From the NCBI RefSeq assembly GCF_900107105.1, contig NZ_FNOT01000001.1, positions 310,001 through 374,000 on the forward strand: a DNA stretch of 64,000 nucleotides, read 5' to 3'. Under the pieces are notes generated by a model. That model was not told the origin of the DNA, searched no databases, and was given only the letters and a program-made list of their open reading frames with translations. Shown piece by piece: positions 16,129 through 24,958 of this stretch. Both the position numbers and the translations under genes were made by a program. Position 1 is the first letter of the stretch. Each line of letters opens with the position of its first letter. This DNA comes from Geodermatophilus africanus (GTDB lineage Bacteria; Actinomycetota; Actinomycetes; Mycobacteriales; Geodermatophilaceae).

Positions 16129-16232
16129 GGCTGCCTCCTCGTCCGGTGATGGCCGCGCGGGACCTCCCCGTGCCGGGCGCCATCGTGACCCGCCGCCACC
16201 GTATCCGCACCCTCAGCAGCGACCGACCCCGA

Positions 16233-16351
16233 GGCCCCGGCCTCCCTGCAGGAACAAGGACCCGGTCCTCCTCACCGCCCGCAAGCCCGCGGCGAGCCTC
16301 TGGACGGAGCCTGGCGCGAGCTCGCGAGGGATGGGGGGATGCGGGGTCCTT
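16233..16351 (-). repeat. Composite repeat: type B nested inside type A, opposite orientation
   Basis: Type A is on the minus strand, its head GGACCCCGCATCCCCCCATC facing the TPP-enzyme stop and its tail ending CTGCAGGGAGGCC near 16240. A complete type B (AAGGACCCGGTCCTCCTCAC to GGACGGAGCC, 16256-16311) sits inside it in the plus orientation, opposite to A. Confidence 0.78.
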
Positions 16352-16353
16352 CT

Positions 16354-18003
16354 TCAGTGGCCGCGGAACGCCTCCGCGAGCCACCACGACGGCTCGTCCG
16401 CGGCCACCTTGGCATCGACCAGCAGCGGCGCGTTCCGCGGCCCGGCCACCCACTCGGCCACCCCGGCCAGGTCCCCGGGCGCCCGCACGGTGACCGCCGC
16501 GAACCCGTGACCCCGGGCCAGCGCAGCGAAGTCGGTCTCCGGGAAGCGGACGGTGTCCAGCGGGTGCCCGTCCGGACCGAAGTGGTGCACCTCGGCCCCG
16601 TACGCCGCGTCGTCGTAGACCACGACCACCATGGGCAGCCGCAGCCGCACGACGGTCTCCAGTTCCGACGCCCCCATCAGCGCGCCGCCGTCGCCCACCG
16701 CGACCACCGGTAGCCGGTCCGGCCGGGCCAGTGCGGCGCCGATCCCCGTCGCCAGCCCGAGCCCGACGGACTGGAAGGCCTGGGTGAAGCAGAACCCGAA
16801 CTCGTCGGGGACGTCGAGGAATGCGCTCGGCCAGCCCATGAAGTTGCCCGAGTCGACGGCGACCACCCGCTCGGCCGGCAGCAGGTCGTCGAGCGCGATG
16901 GTCAGCGTGCGCGGGTCGATCCGGTCCGGCCCGCCCGAGGGGGTGAACGGCACGTCGCGCCAGCGCACCCGCGCGGCGATCGCCGCCCGCAGGTCGGGGC
17001 TGCGGTACCCGGGGCCGACCCCCTCGCCCAGAACGGCCGCCGCGGCCTCCGCCGTCCGCCGGACGTCGCCGACCACCCCCACGGCGACGTCGCGGTGCAG
17101 GCCGATCGCGGACGGGTCGTCGTCGACCTGTGCGACCACCGCCCCCTCGGCGATCAGCCGGCCGTGCCGCGTCGTCCACATGTTCAACGCGCACCCCCAG
17201 CCGACCACCAGATCGGCGTCGCCGATGAGCTCGGCGGCCAACGGAGAGGCGAAGCCGCCGGAGACGTCCAGCGACCAGGGACTGCCGCGGAACAGACCCC
17301 GGGCCACCGCGGACGTGGCCAGCAGCGCGCCGCACCGGTCGGCCAGCGCCTCCAGCGCCGCGCGGGCACCGGGCCCCCGGGCGCCACGGCCGGCCACGAA
17401 CACCGGGCGGCGGGCGGACCGGAGGGCGGTCACCAGGCGCTCGACCTCCGCGGGGCCGGGCACCACGGGGGGCGGCGCCGGGACCTCCGGCGGGCGCGCG
17501 GGCAGGGCCAGCTCCGCGGCCTGGACGTCCAGCGGGAGGTTGAGCAGCACCGTGCGCCGGCCGTGGACGGCGGTGGCGAGGGCGGCGGCCACCCGGTCCA
17601 GCGCCCCGGCCGCCGAGGCGACCCGCATCGGGACGGCGCCGACGGCGGTGGCCAGCGCCGCCTGGTCGACGGCGAAGTTCGACCGCGGCGACGTGGCCTC
17701 GGCGGCCAGCACGACGAGCGGCGTCCGGCTCTTCGCCGCCTCGGTGATGCCGGTGAGCGCGTTGGTCAGCCCGCAGCCCTGGTGGAGCGTGAGCGCGGTC
17801 GGACGGCCGCTCATCCGGGCGTGCGCGTCGGCGATCGTCGCCGCGCCGCCCTCGTGGCGGGCGGCGACGAACCGGGCTCCGGCGGCGACCATGGCGTTGG
17901 TGACGGCGAAGTTGCCCGAGCCGACGACGCCGACGACCGTGTCGACGCCGCAGCCGACCAGCGCGGTGCCGACCGCCTCCGCGACGGTGGTGCGGCCCGT
18001 CAT
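16354..18003 (-). CDS. Thiamine-pyrophosphate enzyme, acetolactate synthase/decarboxylase-like
   Basis: 549 residues. Three-domain TPP-enzyme layout: the PYR domain with catalytic Glu51 (AARHEGGAA), a central DHS-like domain (VFVAGRGARGPGA), and the PP domain with the GDGGALMG motif and a following acidic strand (VVVVYDDAAYG) in place of the usual Asn. Family members decarboxylate 2-oxoacids and may ligate the product. ATG 18003 overlaps the TGA of the cyclase gene (ATGA), so both are made together. The pairing suggests a short pathway in which the hydrolase product or precursor is a 2-oxoacid. The substrate is unknown. Confidence 0.88.
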   Translation of the reverse strand: MTGRTTVAEAVGTALVGCGVDTVVGVVGSGNFAVTNAMVAAGARFVAARHEGGAATIADAHARMSGRPTALTLHQGCGLTNALTGITEAAKSRTPLVVLAAEATSPRSNFAVDQAALATAVGAVPMRVASAAGALDRVAAALATAVHGRRTVLLNLPLDVQAAELALPARPPEVPAPPPVVPGPAEVERLVTALRSARRPVFVAGRGARGPGARAALEALADRCGALLATSAVARGLFRGSPWSLDVSGGFASPLAAELIGDADLVVGWGCALNMWTTRHGRLIAEGAVVAQVDDDPSAIGLHRDVAVGVVGDVRRTAEAAAAVLGEGVGPGYRSPDLRAAIAARVRWRDVPFTPSGGPDRIDPRTLTIALDDLLPAERVVAVDSGNFMGWPSAFLDVPDEFGFCFTQAFQSVGLGLATGIGAALARPDRLPVVAVGDGGALMGASELETVVRLRLPMVVVVYDDAAYGAEVHHFGPDGHPLDTVRFPETDFAALARGHGFAAVTVRAPGDLAGVAEWVAGPRNAPLLVDAKVAADEPSWWLAEAFRGH

Positions 18004-18776
18004 CCCCGCTCGACCAGGGCCAGCACCCGGGCCGGGGACCCCGAACCGGAGACGATCGGCAGCGGCGCGGTCACCAGCACCGCCCCCGTCGGCGGCAGCA
18101 GCGCCAGGTTCTGCAGCTGGGTGAGCCCGTACTTGCCGCTGCCCATGAGCGCGGCGTGGCAGGGGAACGGCGGGTCGAAGGAGTGCGCGGTGCCGGCGTC
18201 GGTGCCGACCGTCTCGACGCCCAGCCCGACCACCGGCGCCTTCTCGGCCAGCCAGCGGGCGCACTCGGGCGAGATGCCGGGCGTGTGCGGGCCGGTGTCG
18301 TCGGCGTTGAGGAACTCCTCCTGCGATCCGCTGCGGCCGTCCCACCCGGTGCGGTAGAGCAGCCACCCGTCCTCGGGCAGGGGTCCGTGCTCGGCCTCCC
18401 ACGCCCGCACGTGGTCGACCTCGAGCAGGAAGTCCGGGTCGGCCGCCGCCTCGGCGGAGCAGTCGAGGACGGCGGCCGGCGCCATCAGCCGGGAGGCCGG
18501 GACGGAGGCGACGTCATCGCCGTCCGCGCCGGTGACCCAGTGGTTGGGTGCGTCGAAGTGCGTGCCGGTGTGTTCACCGGTCCGGAAGTTGTTCCAGTAC
18601 CAGGCCGGCCCGCGGTCGTCGTACCGGCTGAGCTCCTCCAGTTCGAAGCGCGCCGTCTGCGCGAATTGGGGCGGGAGTGCGATGACCGGCGTCTCCGCCG
18701 ACAGCGGGGCGGTGAGGTCGACGACCTCGATGGTCCCGCCGGCCAGTGCGGCGGCGAACGCGGACAGGGTCGACAT
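18000..18776 (-). CDS. Cyclase family protein (kynurenine-formamidase-like metal hydrolase)
   Basis: 258 residues from ATG 18776. The metal-binding signature H-x-G-T-H-x-D is present as HTGTHFDAPNHW (residues 69-80), with VDLTAPLS near the N-terminus and a second conserved part, HTPGISPECARWLAEK. Members hydrolyse formyl-kynurenine, cyclic amides or polyketide-type rings. It overlaps the downstream TPP-enzyme gene by 4 bp. An in-frame ATG at 18819 would add 14 residues but has no better start signal. Confidence 0.88.
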   Translation of the reverse strand: MSTLSAFAAALAGGTIEVVDLTAPLSAETPVIALPPQFAQTARFELEELSRYDDRGPAWYWNNFRTGEHTGTHFDAPNHWVTGADGDDVASVPASRLMAPAAVLDCSAEAAADPDFLLEVDHVRAWEAEHGPLPEDGWLLYRTGWDGRSGSQEEFLNADDTGPHTPGISPECARWLAEKAPVVGLGVETVGTDAGTAHSFDPPFPCHAALMGSGKYGLTQLQNLALLPPTGAVLVTAPLPIVSGSGSPARVLALVERG

Positions 18777-18832
18777 GGGCGTGGCCTCCACGGGCTCGGG
18801 GTACGGCCCGCCGAGCATGCCGCACGCTCCGG

Positions 18833-20500
18833 TCAGCCGCCGTCCTGCGCGGAGCAGCGGACGGCGACGATCGCGACGTCGTCCTCCGGCCGGTGCCCGA
18901 CGATCCGCTCGATCAGCTCGTCGCAGAGCCCGTCGGCCGGGAGCCCGGCGAGCTCGCGGACGGCGGCGAGCAGCCGCTCGGTGCCCTCGTCGATGCCCGT
19001 GCGGCCCTGCTCGACCAGGCCGTCGGTGTAGAAGAGCAGCGTGTCGCCGGCCTGGACCTCGGCGACCGCGTCGGTGCGGGGCCGGGTCGACTCGGCGCCG
19101 AGCAGCGTCTGCGGGTGGGCCTGCAGCAGCTCCACCCGGCCCTCGCGGCGCAGCAGCAGCGGCGGCAGGTGCCCGGCCGAGGACCAGCGCAGCACCCGCC
19201 GCCCGCTGCCGGCGAGCTCCGGCGGCTGCTCGAGACGGGCGATCAGCGCGGTGGCCAAGGTGCCGATCCGCAGGCCGGTGAGCGCGGCGTCGACGCGGGT
19301 GAGCACCCCCGCCGGCTCCTCGTTCCGGTCGTAGGCGATGCCGCGCAGGATGCTGCGCACCTGCCCCATGGCCGCGGCCGCGTCGACGTTGTGGCCGACG
19401 ACGTCGCCGATGACCAGCAGCGTCGCGCCGTCGGGTTGCTGGAAGGCGTCGTACCAGTCGCCGCCGACGTGCAGGGTGCTCGACGCCGGCAGGTAGCGGA
19501 CGGCGATCTCGAGGTCGTCGGGCTGCGGCGGCGGGGTGAGCAGGCTGCGCTGCAGGGTCTCGGCGACGGCGAGCTGGCGGCCGTAGAGCCGGGCGTTGTC
19601 GATGGCCAGCGAGGCGCGGCGGGCCACCTCCACCGCCGTGGCGATCTCCATCTCGCTGTGCGGCGGCCGGGCCGATCCGTTGACCAGGCCGAGGACGCCG
19701 AAGGTCTCCGCCCGCGCCCGCAGCGGGACGACGGTGATCGACCCGACGTCCAGCCGCTCCCAGGCCGCGCGGACCTCCTCGCTGCCCCCGAACGCCGGCT
19801 CCACGATCGCCGGGTCGATGACCGGCAGGTGGATCGGCTCGCCGGTGGTCAACGCGGTCGCCATCGGGTTGTCGTCGGCGGCGGTGCGCACCCGCTCGCC
19901 GAAGTAGAGGTCCAGGTCCGCCGTCCGGGCCGGGTCGCGGTGCGCCCAGCGCTCGTCGGCGACTCCGCCGTCGTCCCGGGTCACGCTGACGACGGCCCAG
20001 TCGCACAGCCGGGGGACGACGAGGTCGATGAGCGTGGCCACCGACTCGCGCGGGTCCAGCGTGCTGACCATCGACTCGCTGACCTCGGCGAGGAAGCGCA
20101 GCCGGTCGTCCTCGCCCGAGCCGGTCGCGACGTCGGCCGGACCCTCGGGCGCCGGGCCGGTGCTGGGCCGCAGCGAGACGTGCAGCCGGTCGCCGGCCCG
20201 GTGCGCGGTCGCGTCGAGCCAGCTGCCGACGGGCGGGTAGTAGCCGCGCCAGGTCACCCGGCCGCCGACGCTGCGCGCGTGCAGCAGGAAGCTGTGGAAG
20301 ATCGTGCCGGCCAGCTCGGGCAGCGCGATCCAGATGTTGCGGCCGGTCAGCTCCTCGCGCCGGCGGCCGAGCAGGTCGGCCGTGGCCTGGTCCACAGACA
20401 CCAGCGTCCAGTGTCCGTCGAAGACCGCGACGCCGGGCGGCGCTCCGATACCCGACGGGGACCCCGGGACGACCGCCGCGGACGCTGCCGCATCGCTCAC
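18833..20500 (-). CDS. PAS-GAF-SpoIIE protein phosphatase (PP2C type)
   Basis: 555 residues from GTG 20500. A PAS-like sensor lies at about 20-120 (VAVFDGHWTLVSVDQA), a GAF domain at about 135-290 (WAVVSVTRDDGG to SLAIDNARLYG), and a SpoIIE/PP2C phosphatase at 310-550. The metal-binding aspartates are visible in GGDWYDAF, GDVVGHN, FYTDGLVE and EDDVAIVAV. Such enzymes dephosphorylate STAS anti-anti-sigma factors after sensing light, oxygen or small ligands. The STAS protein at 14167 is a candidate substrate. No membrane segments are seen. Confidence 0.92.
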   Translation of the reverse strand: MSDAAASAAVVPGSPSGIGAPPGVAVFDGHWTLVSVDQATADLLGRRREELTGRNIWIALPELAGTIFHSFLLHARSVGGRVTWRGYYPPVGSWLDATAHRAGDRLHVSLRPSTGPAPEGPADVATGSGEDDRLRFLAEVSESMVSTLDPRESVATLIDLVVPRLCDWAVVSVTRDDGGVADERWAHRDPARTADLDLYFGERVRTAADDNPMATALTTGEPIHLPVIDPAIVEPAFGGSEEVRAAWERLDVGSITVVPLRARAETFGVLGLVNGSARPPHSEMEIATAVEVARRASLAIDNARLYGRQLAVAETLQRSLLTPPPQPDDLEIAVRYLPASSTLHVGGDWYDAFQQPDGATLLVIGDVVGHNVDAAAAMGQVRSILRGIAYDRNEEPAGVLTRVDAALTGLRIGTLATALIARLEQPPELAGSGRRVLRWSSAGHLPPLLLRREGRVELLQAHPQTLLGAESTRPRTDAVAEVQAGDTLLFYTDGLVEQGRTGIDEGTERLLAAVRELAGLPADGLCDELIERIVGHRPEDDVAIVAVRCSAQDGG

Positions 20501-20588
20501 GTCGCCCCGGCCTCCGGTCGCCCCGCAACTGTCGTTGACGAACGGAATCTACGCCAGCCCCCACGGTCCTCCCCGGAGCGCCGCGGGG

Positions 20589-20906
20589 TCAGCCGAGGCG
20601 CTCGGCCAGGTGCACGGTGACCTCCTCGCCGGCCTCCTTGCCGATCCTCCGGCGGACGTCGGCGGCCACCGGCAGCTTGTGCGTGCCATCGCCGAGGGCC
20701 ATGAAGGAGCTGCGGAACGGGTGGCCGTCGATGGTGCCGCGGACCCTGACCAGCCCGCGGGTCCCGAAGAACTCCGCGGAGCCGGGCATCTGCACGTAGG
20801 TCCAGCCGCCGGGGGCGGAGCTGCGGACCAGGGTGGCGGTGAACGCGGTGTCCAGCGGGCCGGTGCGCTGCGGCGGGCTGCCGGGGAGGCGTGGCGTGGT
20901 GGTCAT
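20589..20906 (-). CDS. DUF1905 domain protein
   Basis: 105 residues from ATG 20906. The DUF1905 beta-barrel pattern is recognisable: [20 protein letters not shown], then [40 protein letters not shown] and the C-terminal [10 protein letters not shown]. The family is widespread, often next to YdeI-like proteins, and has no confirmed function. It is transcribed away from the antiporter remnant, 91 bp apart. Confidence 0.82.
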   Translation of the reverse strand: MTTTPRLPGSPPQRTGPLDTAFTATLVRSSAPGGWTYVQMPGSAEFFGTRGLVRVRGTIDGHPFRSSFMALGDGTHKLPVAADVRRRIGKEAGEEVTVHLAERLG

Positions 20907-20997
20907 GCCCCTCCGACCGTGCGGGCTGCCGCAACTCATCGGCGGCACGCCCGACCCGCCCCCGCGGCCGGGGCGCGGGGCCGGGAAGGATGCCGAG

Positions 20998-21566
20998 GTG
21001 CGCGGGGAGACTCTGTTGCTGCTGGTCCTGGGCGCGGTCGCGGTCATCGTGGCGGTGCGCTGGGTGGCCGACCGCACCGGCCTGCCGGCGGCCGCGCTGG
21101 TGACGCTGACCGGCATCGCCTACGCCTACCTGCCCGAGCCGCACGTCGTGCTCGACCCGAGCTGGTGCGCGCGCTGGGCCTGCGCGCCGACGAGGCCGAC
21201 CAGGCCCGGCTGCGCAACGAGGCGCGGGCGGCGTCGGTGGAGGCCGGGCTGCGGCGGCGGGACGAGCTGGCCGCCGAGCAGCACGACGACGTCGACGACG
21301 ACGCCATCGAGGGCATCCGGGCGCAGCTGCAGGGGCGGCTGGACCGCTACCGGCGCCGGCTGGACGTGCTGCAGGGCGCCGAGCGCGGCGAGGTGCCGAT
21401 GTCACCGGAGTACGAGGCGGCCCTGCGGGTGCGCCGCGCGGTGCTCGACGCCCAGCGGGAGGAGCTGCTGCACCGGCGCGACGTGGGCCGGCTGCCCGAC
21501 GAGGGGCTGCGCCGGCTCGAGCGCGAGCTCGATCACGAGGAGGGCCGGCTGCCGGCCCGCCGCTAA
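20998..21566 (+). pseudogene. Na+/H+ antiporter (CPA1/NhaP-like) with the transport domain deleted
   Basis: From GTG 20998 the first frame encodes TM1 and TM2 of a CPA1 antiporter ([23 protein letters not shown], broken here as [10 protein letters not shown] and [10 protein letters not shown], then EPHVVLDP). At about 21160 homology jumps, one frame over, to the cytoplasmic C-terminal tail (LVRALGLRADEADQARLRNE through LERELDHEEGRLP) ending at TAA 21566. About 300-350 residues with all ion-path helices are missing. The junction reads CTCGACCCGAGCTGGTGCGC; CTGGTG could have been microhomology between LDPELV and a later LLVR. No functional transporter remains. Confidence 0.72.
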
Positions 21567-22945
21567 CCGACCGGCAGCCCGGCGAGCCCCGCGACCAGGC
21601 CCAGCAGCGCGCAGACGCCGAGGGTCCGCAGCACCGACCAGCGCAGCCGGAACAGCAGCACCGCCGCGATGAGCGCGATCGCCAGCGGCACCGGCCGCAG
21701 CGTCGTCGGGTCGGGCAGCTCCAGGTGCAGCGGACCGCGGTCGACGTCGAGGGTGCCGGAGAACAGTGTGTGGACGGCGAAGTAGACGCCCAGGTTCGCG
21801 ATCACGCCGACCACCGCCGCGGTGATGCCCGTCAGCGCCGACGACAGCAACCGGTTGCCTCGCAGCCGCTCCATGTAGGGCGCACCCAGCAGCACGAACA
21901 GGAAGCTCGGCACGAAGGTCACCCAGGTGACCAGCAGCGAGGCCAGGACGGCGGCGGACCACGGGTCGAGGGCGCCGGGGTCGCGGTAGGCGCCGAGGAA
22001 GGCGACGAACTGCACGACCATGATCAGCGGCCCGGGCGTGGTCTCGGCCAGCGCCAGGCCGCGCACCATCTCGCGCGGCTGCAACCAGCCGTAGACCTGC
22101 ACCGCCTGCTGGGCCACGTAGGCCAGCACCGCGTAGGCGCCGCCGAAGGTGACCACCGCGGCGCCGGAGAAGAACAGCCCCTGCTGGGTGAACACGCTGT
22201 CGGCGCCGGTCAGCAGCGCGACCGCGGCCACCGGCACGCCCCACACCAGCAGCCCGACGAGCAGCACCCGCAGCGTCCGGCGCGCGGTCGGCGGCTCGGC
22301 GTGCAGGACGTCGTCGCTGATGACCGGCGGCGGGCCGTCGTCCCCCGCGGCGGCCGCCTTCTGCGGCAGCGCGGCGGGGCGCCAGCGGCCGAGAGCCCAG
22401 CCGGCGACGCCGGCCAGCGCCACCACCACCGGGAACGGGACGCCGAAGAGCGCCAGTGCCAGAAACGCCGCGACGGCGATCGCGACCAGCGCCCGGCTGT
22501 TCAGCGCCCGCTTCGCGACCCGCTGCACGGCCTGGGCGACGATCGCCAGCACCGCGGGGGCGAGCCCGGCGAACACCGCGAGGACGGCGGTGGTGGTCCC
22601 GAAGGCGACGTAGACCGCCGACAGCACGAGCAGCGCGACGACGCCCGGCAGCACGAACAGACCGCCGGCGACCAGCCCGCCGCGGGTCCCGTGCAGCAGC
22701 CAGCCGACGTAGGTGGCCAGCTGCTGGGCCTCGGGGCCGGGCAGCAGCATGCAGTAGTTCATGGCGTGCAGGAACCGGCGCTGGCCGATCCAGCGGTGCT
22801 CGTCGACGAGCGTGCGCTGCATGACCGCAATCTGCCCGGCCGGGCCGCCGAAGGTCTGCAGCGAGATGAGGAACCAGGCCCGCACCGCGGTGCGGAAGGG
22901 CACGACCGTCTGCTCGTGCGGCCGGGCGGGGGTGTCGGCGTCCAC
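21563..22945 (-). CDS. chrA: Chromate efflux transporter ChrA, two-domain type
   Basis: 460 residues from GTG 22945. Both CHR domains are present. The N-terminal half has FLISLQTFGGPAGQIAVMQ and LLPGPEAQQLATYVGWLLHG; the C-terminal half has GAAVVTFGGAYAVLAYVAQQ and ETTPGPLIMVVQFVAF. These duplicated GGP/GPE and FGG/PGP motifs are the family hallmark. It pumps chromate out of the cell. It is last of three co-directional chr genes, 17 bp after the second. Its stop overlaps the stop of the convergent antiporter remnant. Confidence 0.93.
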   Translation of the reverse strand: MDADTPARPHEQTVVPFRTAVRAWFLISLQTFGGPAGQIAVMQRTLVDEHRWIGQRRFLHAMNYCMLLPGPEAQQLATYVGWLLHGTRGGLVAGGLFVLPGVVALLVLSAVYVAFGTTTAVLAVFAGLAPAVLAIVAQAVQRVAKRALNSRALVAIAVAAFLALALFGVPFPVVVALAGVAGWALGRWRPAALPQKAAAAGDDGPPPVISDDVLHAEPPTARRTLRVLLVGLLVWGVPVAAVALLTGADSVFTQQGLFFSGAAVVTFGGAYAVLAYVAQQAVQVYGWLQPREMVRGLALAETTPGPLIMVVQFVAFLGAYRDPGALDPWSAAVLASLLVTWVTFVPSFLFVLLGAPYMERLRGNRLLSSALTGITAAVVGVIANLGVYFAVHTLFSGTLDVDRGPLHLELPDPTTLRPVPLAIALIAAVLLFRLRWSVLRTLGVCALLGLVAGLAGLPVG

Positions 22946-22962
22946 GGGTGTCCTCGCGGGGG

Positions 22963-23394
22963 TCAGGCCGGCTCGCGGCCGAGCAGCAGGCGGCGGCGGT
23001 GGTACTCGTACAGCGCGTCGAACAGCGGGCCGGAGACGGCGAGGGTGTGCTCGTCGGTGCCGGTCATCGACAGCCCGCGCAGCAGGACGTCGAGCCCCGG
23101 AGCCTCCGGCGCGTCGAAGCGGCCGTCGTCGAGGTCGGCCTCGTGCACGGCCTCGGCGACCCGCCAGAGCACCGGGTCGGTGAGCTCGTGGCGGCGCAGG
23201 ATCGTCTCGAAGCTGCAGTCGCCGCCGACGTGGCCGAGCTCCACTCCGCGCATGTCGAACGGTGTGGCGTCGGCGGGCACGTCGGCCGGGTCGGCGACGA
23301 AGACGAACTCCGCCTCCGGGTCGAGGAAGCGGCGGATCAGCCAGGCGCAGGCGGCGCGGTCGATGTGCACGCCCGCGCGGGTTGCCCACCTCAC
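22963..23394 (-). CDS. ChrB C-terminal domain protein (chromate resistance)
   Basis: 143 residues from GTG 23394, overlapping the TGA of the upstream gene (GTGA). It corresponds to the C-terminal half of ChrB: HIDRAACAWLIRRFLDPEAE, the FDMRGVELGHVGGDCSFE motif with a conserved Cys, and the helical end. In many proteobacteria ChrB is a single protein; here the two halves are separate, coupled genes. ChrB senses chromate and controls or assists chrA. Confidence 0.88.
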   Translation of the reverse strand: MRWATRAGVHIDRAACAWLIRRFLDPEAEFVFVADPADVPADATPFDMRGVELGHVGGDCSFETILRRHELTDPVLWRVAEAVHEADLDDGRFDAPEAPGLDVLLRGLSMTGTDEHTLAVSGPLFDALYEYHRRRLLLGREPA

Positions 23395-23873
23395 CGCGCC
23401 ACCTCCTCGGCCGCGGCGGTCCCACCCAGCGCGCGCAGCGCCCGGGCGGCGTCCTCCCGCTCCGCCGGCGGGAAGAAGTCACGCCGGCCGATCGCCCGGT
23501 GCTCGGTGCGCAGCCGGCGCAGCGCGCGCGACCGCTCGGCCGGCCCGGCGGCGACCGCGGCGGCGCACTCCTCGGCCAGCGCGCGGTACTCCGCGGCCCG
23601 CGCGGCGGCCATCCCGGCGGCCAGCTCGCGCTCCTGCGCCGTGGTCGCCGGCCGCGCCACCCACAGCCCCGCCGTGCCGCCGGCGGCGAGGACGTCGTCG
23701 GCCAGCCACTCCAGCGACTCGCGGGTGCGGGCGTCGGCCGGGAGCGCCACCAGCCCGTCGGCGAGCTGGGCCACGCCCAGCCGGCGCAGCCGCCGCCACA
23801 GCGTCGTCCGCGGGCCCGAGGGCTCGCGCGGCAACCGGTAGGACAGCAGCACCCACTCCCCGGTCGCACCCAC
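23391..23873 (-). CDS. ChrB N-terminal domain protein (PaaX-like, chromate regulator half)
   Basis: 160 residues if GTG 23873 is used; TTG 23885 would add four. It matches the ChrB N-terminal domain: WVLLSYRLPREPSGPRTTLW, RRLGVAQLADGLVALPA (a winged-helix-like region) and a helical tail with RALRRLRTEHRAIGRRDFFP. The family regulates the chromate operon. A 16-bp palindrome lies 8 bp before GTG 23873, suited to autorepression. The choice of start decides whether the palindrome is leader or coding; the operator argument favours 23873. Confidence 0.85.
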   Translation of the reverse strand: MGATGEWVLLSYRLPREPSGPRTTLWRRLRRLGVAQLADGLVALPADARTRESLEWLADDVLAAGGTAGLWVARPATTAQERELAAGMAAARAAEYRALAEECAAAVAAGPAERSRALRRLRTEHRAIGRRDFFPPAEREDAARALRALGGTAAAEEVAR

Positions 23874-23880
23874 GCGCAGA

Positions 23881-23896
23881 TGCAACCACGGTTGCA
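23881..23896. promoter_or_regulatory. Perfect palindrome before the chr operon (TGCAACC-AC-GGTTGCA)
   Basis: Seven-bp arms around a 2-bp spacer sit directly upstream of the first chr gene and 22 bp from the sulfotransferase stop. Position and symmetry suit an operator bound by the ChrB-type regulator. Confidence 0.6.
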
Positions 23897-23918
23897 GCGG
23901 TCCCGTCCAGGGCGCCGG

Positions 23919-24890
23919 TCAGGACGGCGTGCTGCGGGCCGCCCGCGAGCGGAAGTCGCCACGGCCGGTGTCGCCCTTCCAGTCCGCGAAGGACTCCCCC
24001 GTCAGCTCCTCGAGCAGCTCGATGTCGGGCAGCAGCGGCTCGAGCACCTCACGGCGGACCCCGACCGGCATCGGCGGCCGCGGGGCCCGCCCGGCGTGCA
24101 GGGACGCGAGCAGCGGGCGGCTCACCTGCCGCCACACCTGCGGCGGCGCGTACGCGCCCAGCGCCCCGCCGGCGCGGACGGCCCGCGACAGCGCGCGGTA
24201 CCGCGCGGTGTCGGCGACGTACGGCTTCACGTTCTCCGGCGGGACGGCGTGCGCGACGCCGGGCGCTACGCCGAGGAAGGCGCTGACCCGGTCGAGGGTC
24301 TCCCGCGGGCTGTCGACCACCTGCCGGTAGCGCAGCAGCAGGACCCGCTCCCGGGGCACGTGCCGGTACAGGTCGCGCAGCTGCTCCCCGTAGCGGCCCA
24401 GCCCGCGGTAGTGCCAGAACGGCGCCCAGCCGTCGGCGACCCGCCGCTCCTCCTGCCGCACCGCGGTCGGGAAGTCCCCCTCGGGTTCCAGCCCGTCGGC
24501 GCGCAGGTGCACCCAGTTCGACCAGGCCCGGTCCACCGGGTCCCGGACGACCGCGACGACCCGGACGCCCGGGACGTCGGCGGCCAGCCGCGCCTGGGCG
24601 GCGCGGTCGTACAGGTAGAACGGCGTGCTCTCGCCGCGGACGGCCGCCTCCGGCGCGGCGGCGAACAGCGCGAGGTAGGCCTCCCGCCGCCAGATCCACT
24701 CGCGGGCGCTGTGCGCGTCGCCGGGGCCGCGCTGCCGCGACCGCGGCGGCCGGCCGTCGGTCAGGTAGAACTTCGGCTCCTTGACCGGCGACAGGTACAG
24801 GCCGGGGTGGGTGGCCAGGGCGGCGTGCAGCGCCGTCGTCCCGGCCTTGGGCGCGCCGGCGATGACGAACTGGGGCAGGCGTCCGGTCAC
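23919..24890 (-). CDS. PAPS-dependent sulfotransferase
   Basis: 323 residues from GTG 24890. The 5'-phosphosulfate loop is GAPKAGTTALHAAL (residues 12-25) and the 3'-phosphate motif is VVAVVRDPVDRAWSNW (about 110-125); both are standard for cytosolic and Stf-type sulfotransferases. It transfers sulfate from PAPS to a hydroxyl of a sugar, lipid or small molecule. It is divergent from a beta-propeller protein, 68 bp apart. The acceptor is unknown; the window's glycosyltransferase block is 25 kb away. Confidence 0.9.
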   Translation of the reverse strand: MTGRLPQFVIAGAPKAGTTALHAALATHPGLYLSPVKEPKFYLTDGRPPRSRQRGPGDAHSAREWIWRREAYLALFAAAPEAAVRGESTPFYLYDRAAQARLAADVPGVRVVAVVRDPVDRAWSNWVHLRADGLEPEGDFPTAVRQEERRVADGWAPFWHYRGLGRYGEQLRDLYRHVPRERVLLLRYRQVVDSPRETLDRVSAFLGVAPGVAHAVPPENVKPYVADTARYRALSRAVRAGGALGAYAPPQVWRQVSRPLLASLHAGRAPRPPMPVGVRREVLEPLLPDIELLEELTGESFADWKGDTGRGDFRSRAARSTPS

Positions 24891-24958
24891 GGGGCGGGTC
24901 CTCCTCGGTGGTGTGCAGACTGGACGGCGTCCCCTCCGGTCGACCGTGGAGCCGCCGC

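Noticed and set aside
18833..20500. Calling the SpoIIE-type protein part of a sporulation system
   Set aside because: PAS-GAF-PP2C proteins are general stress regulators in non-sporulating actinobacteria; no spo genes nearby.
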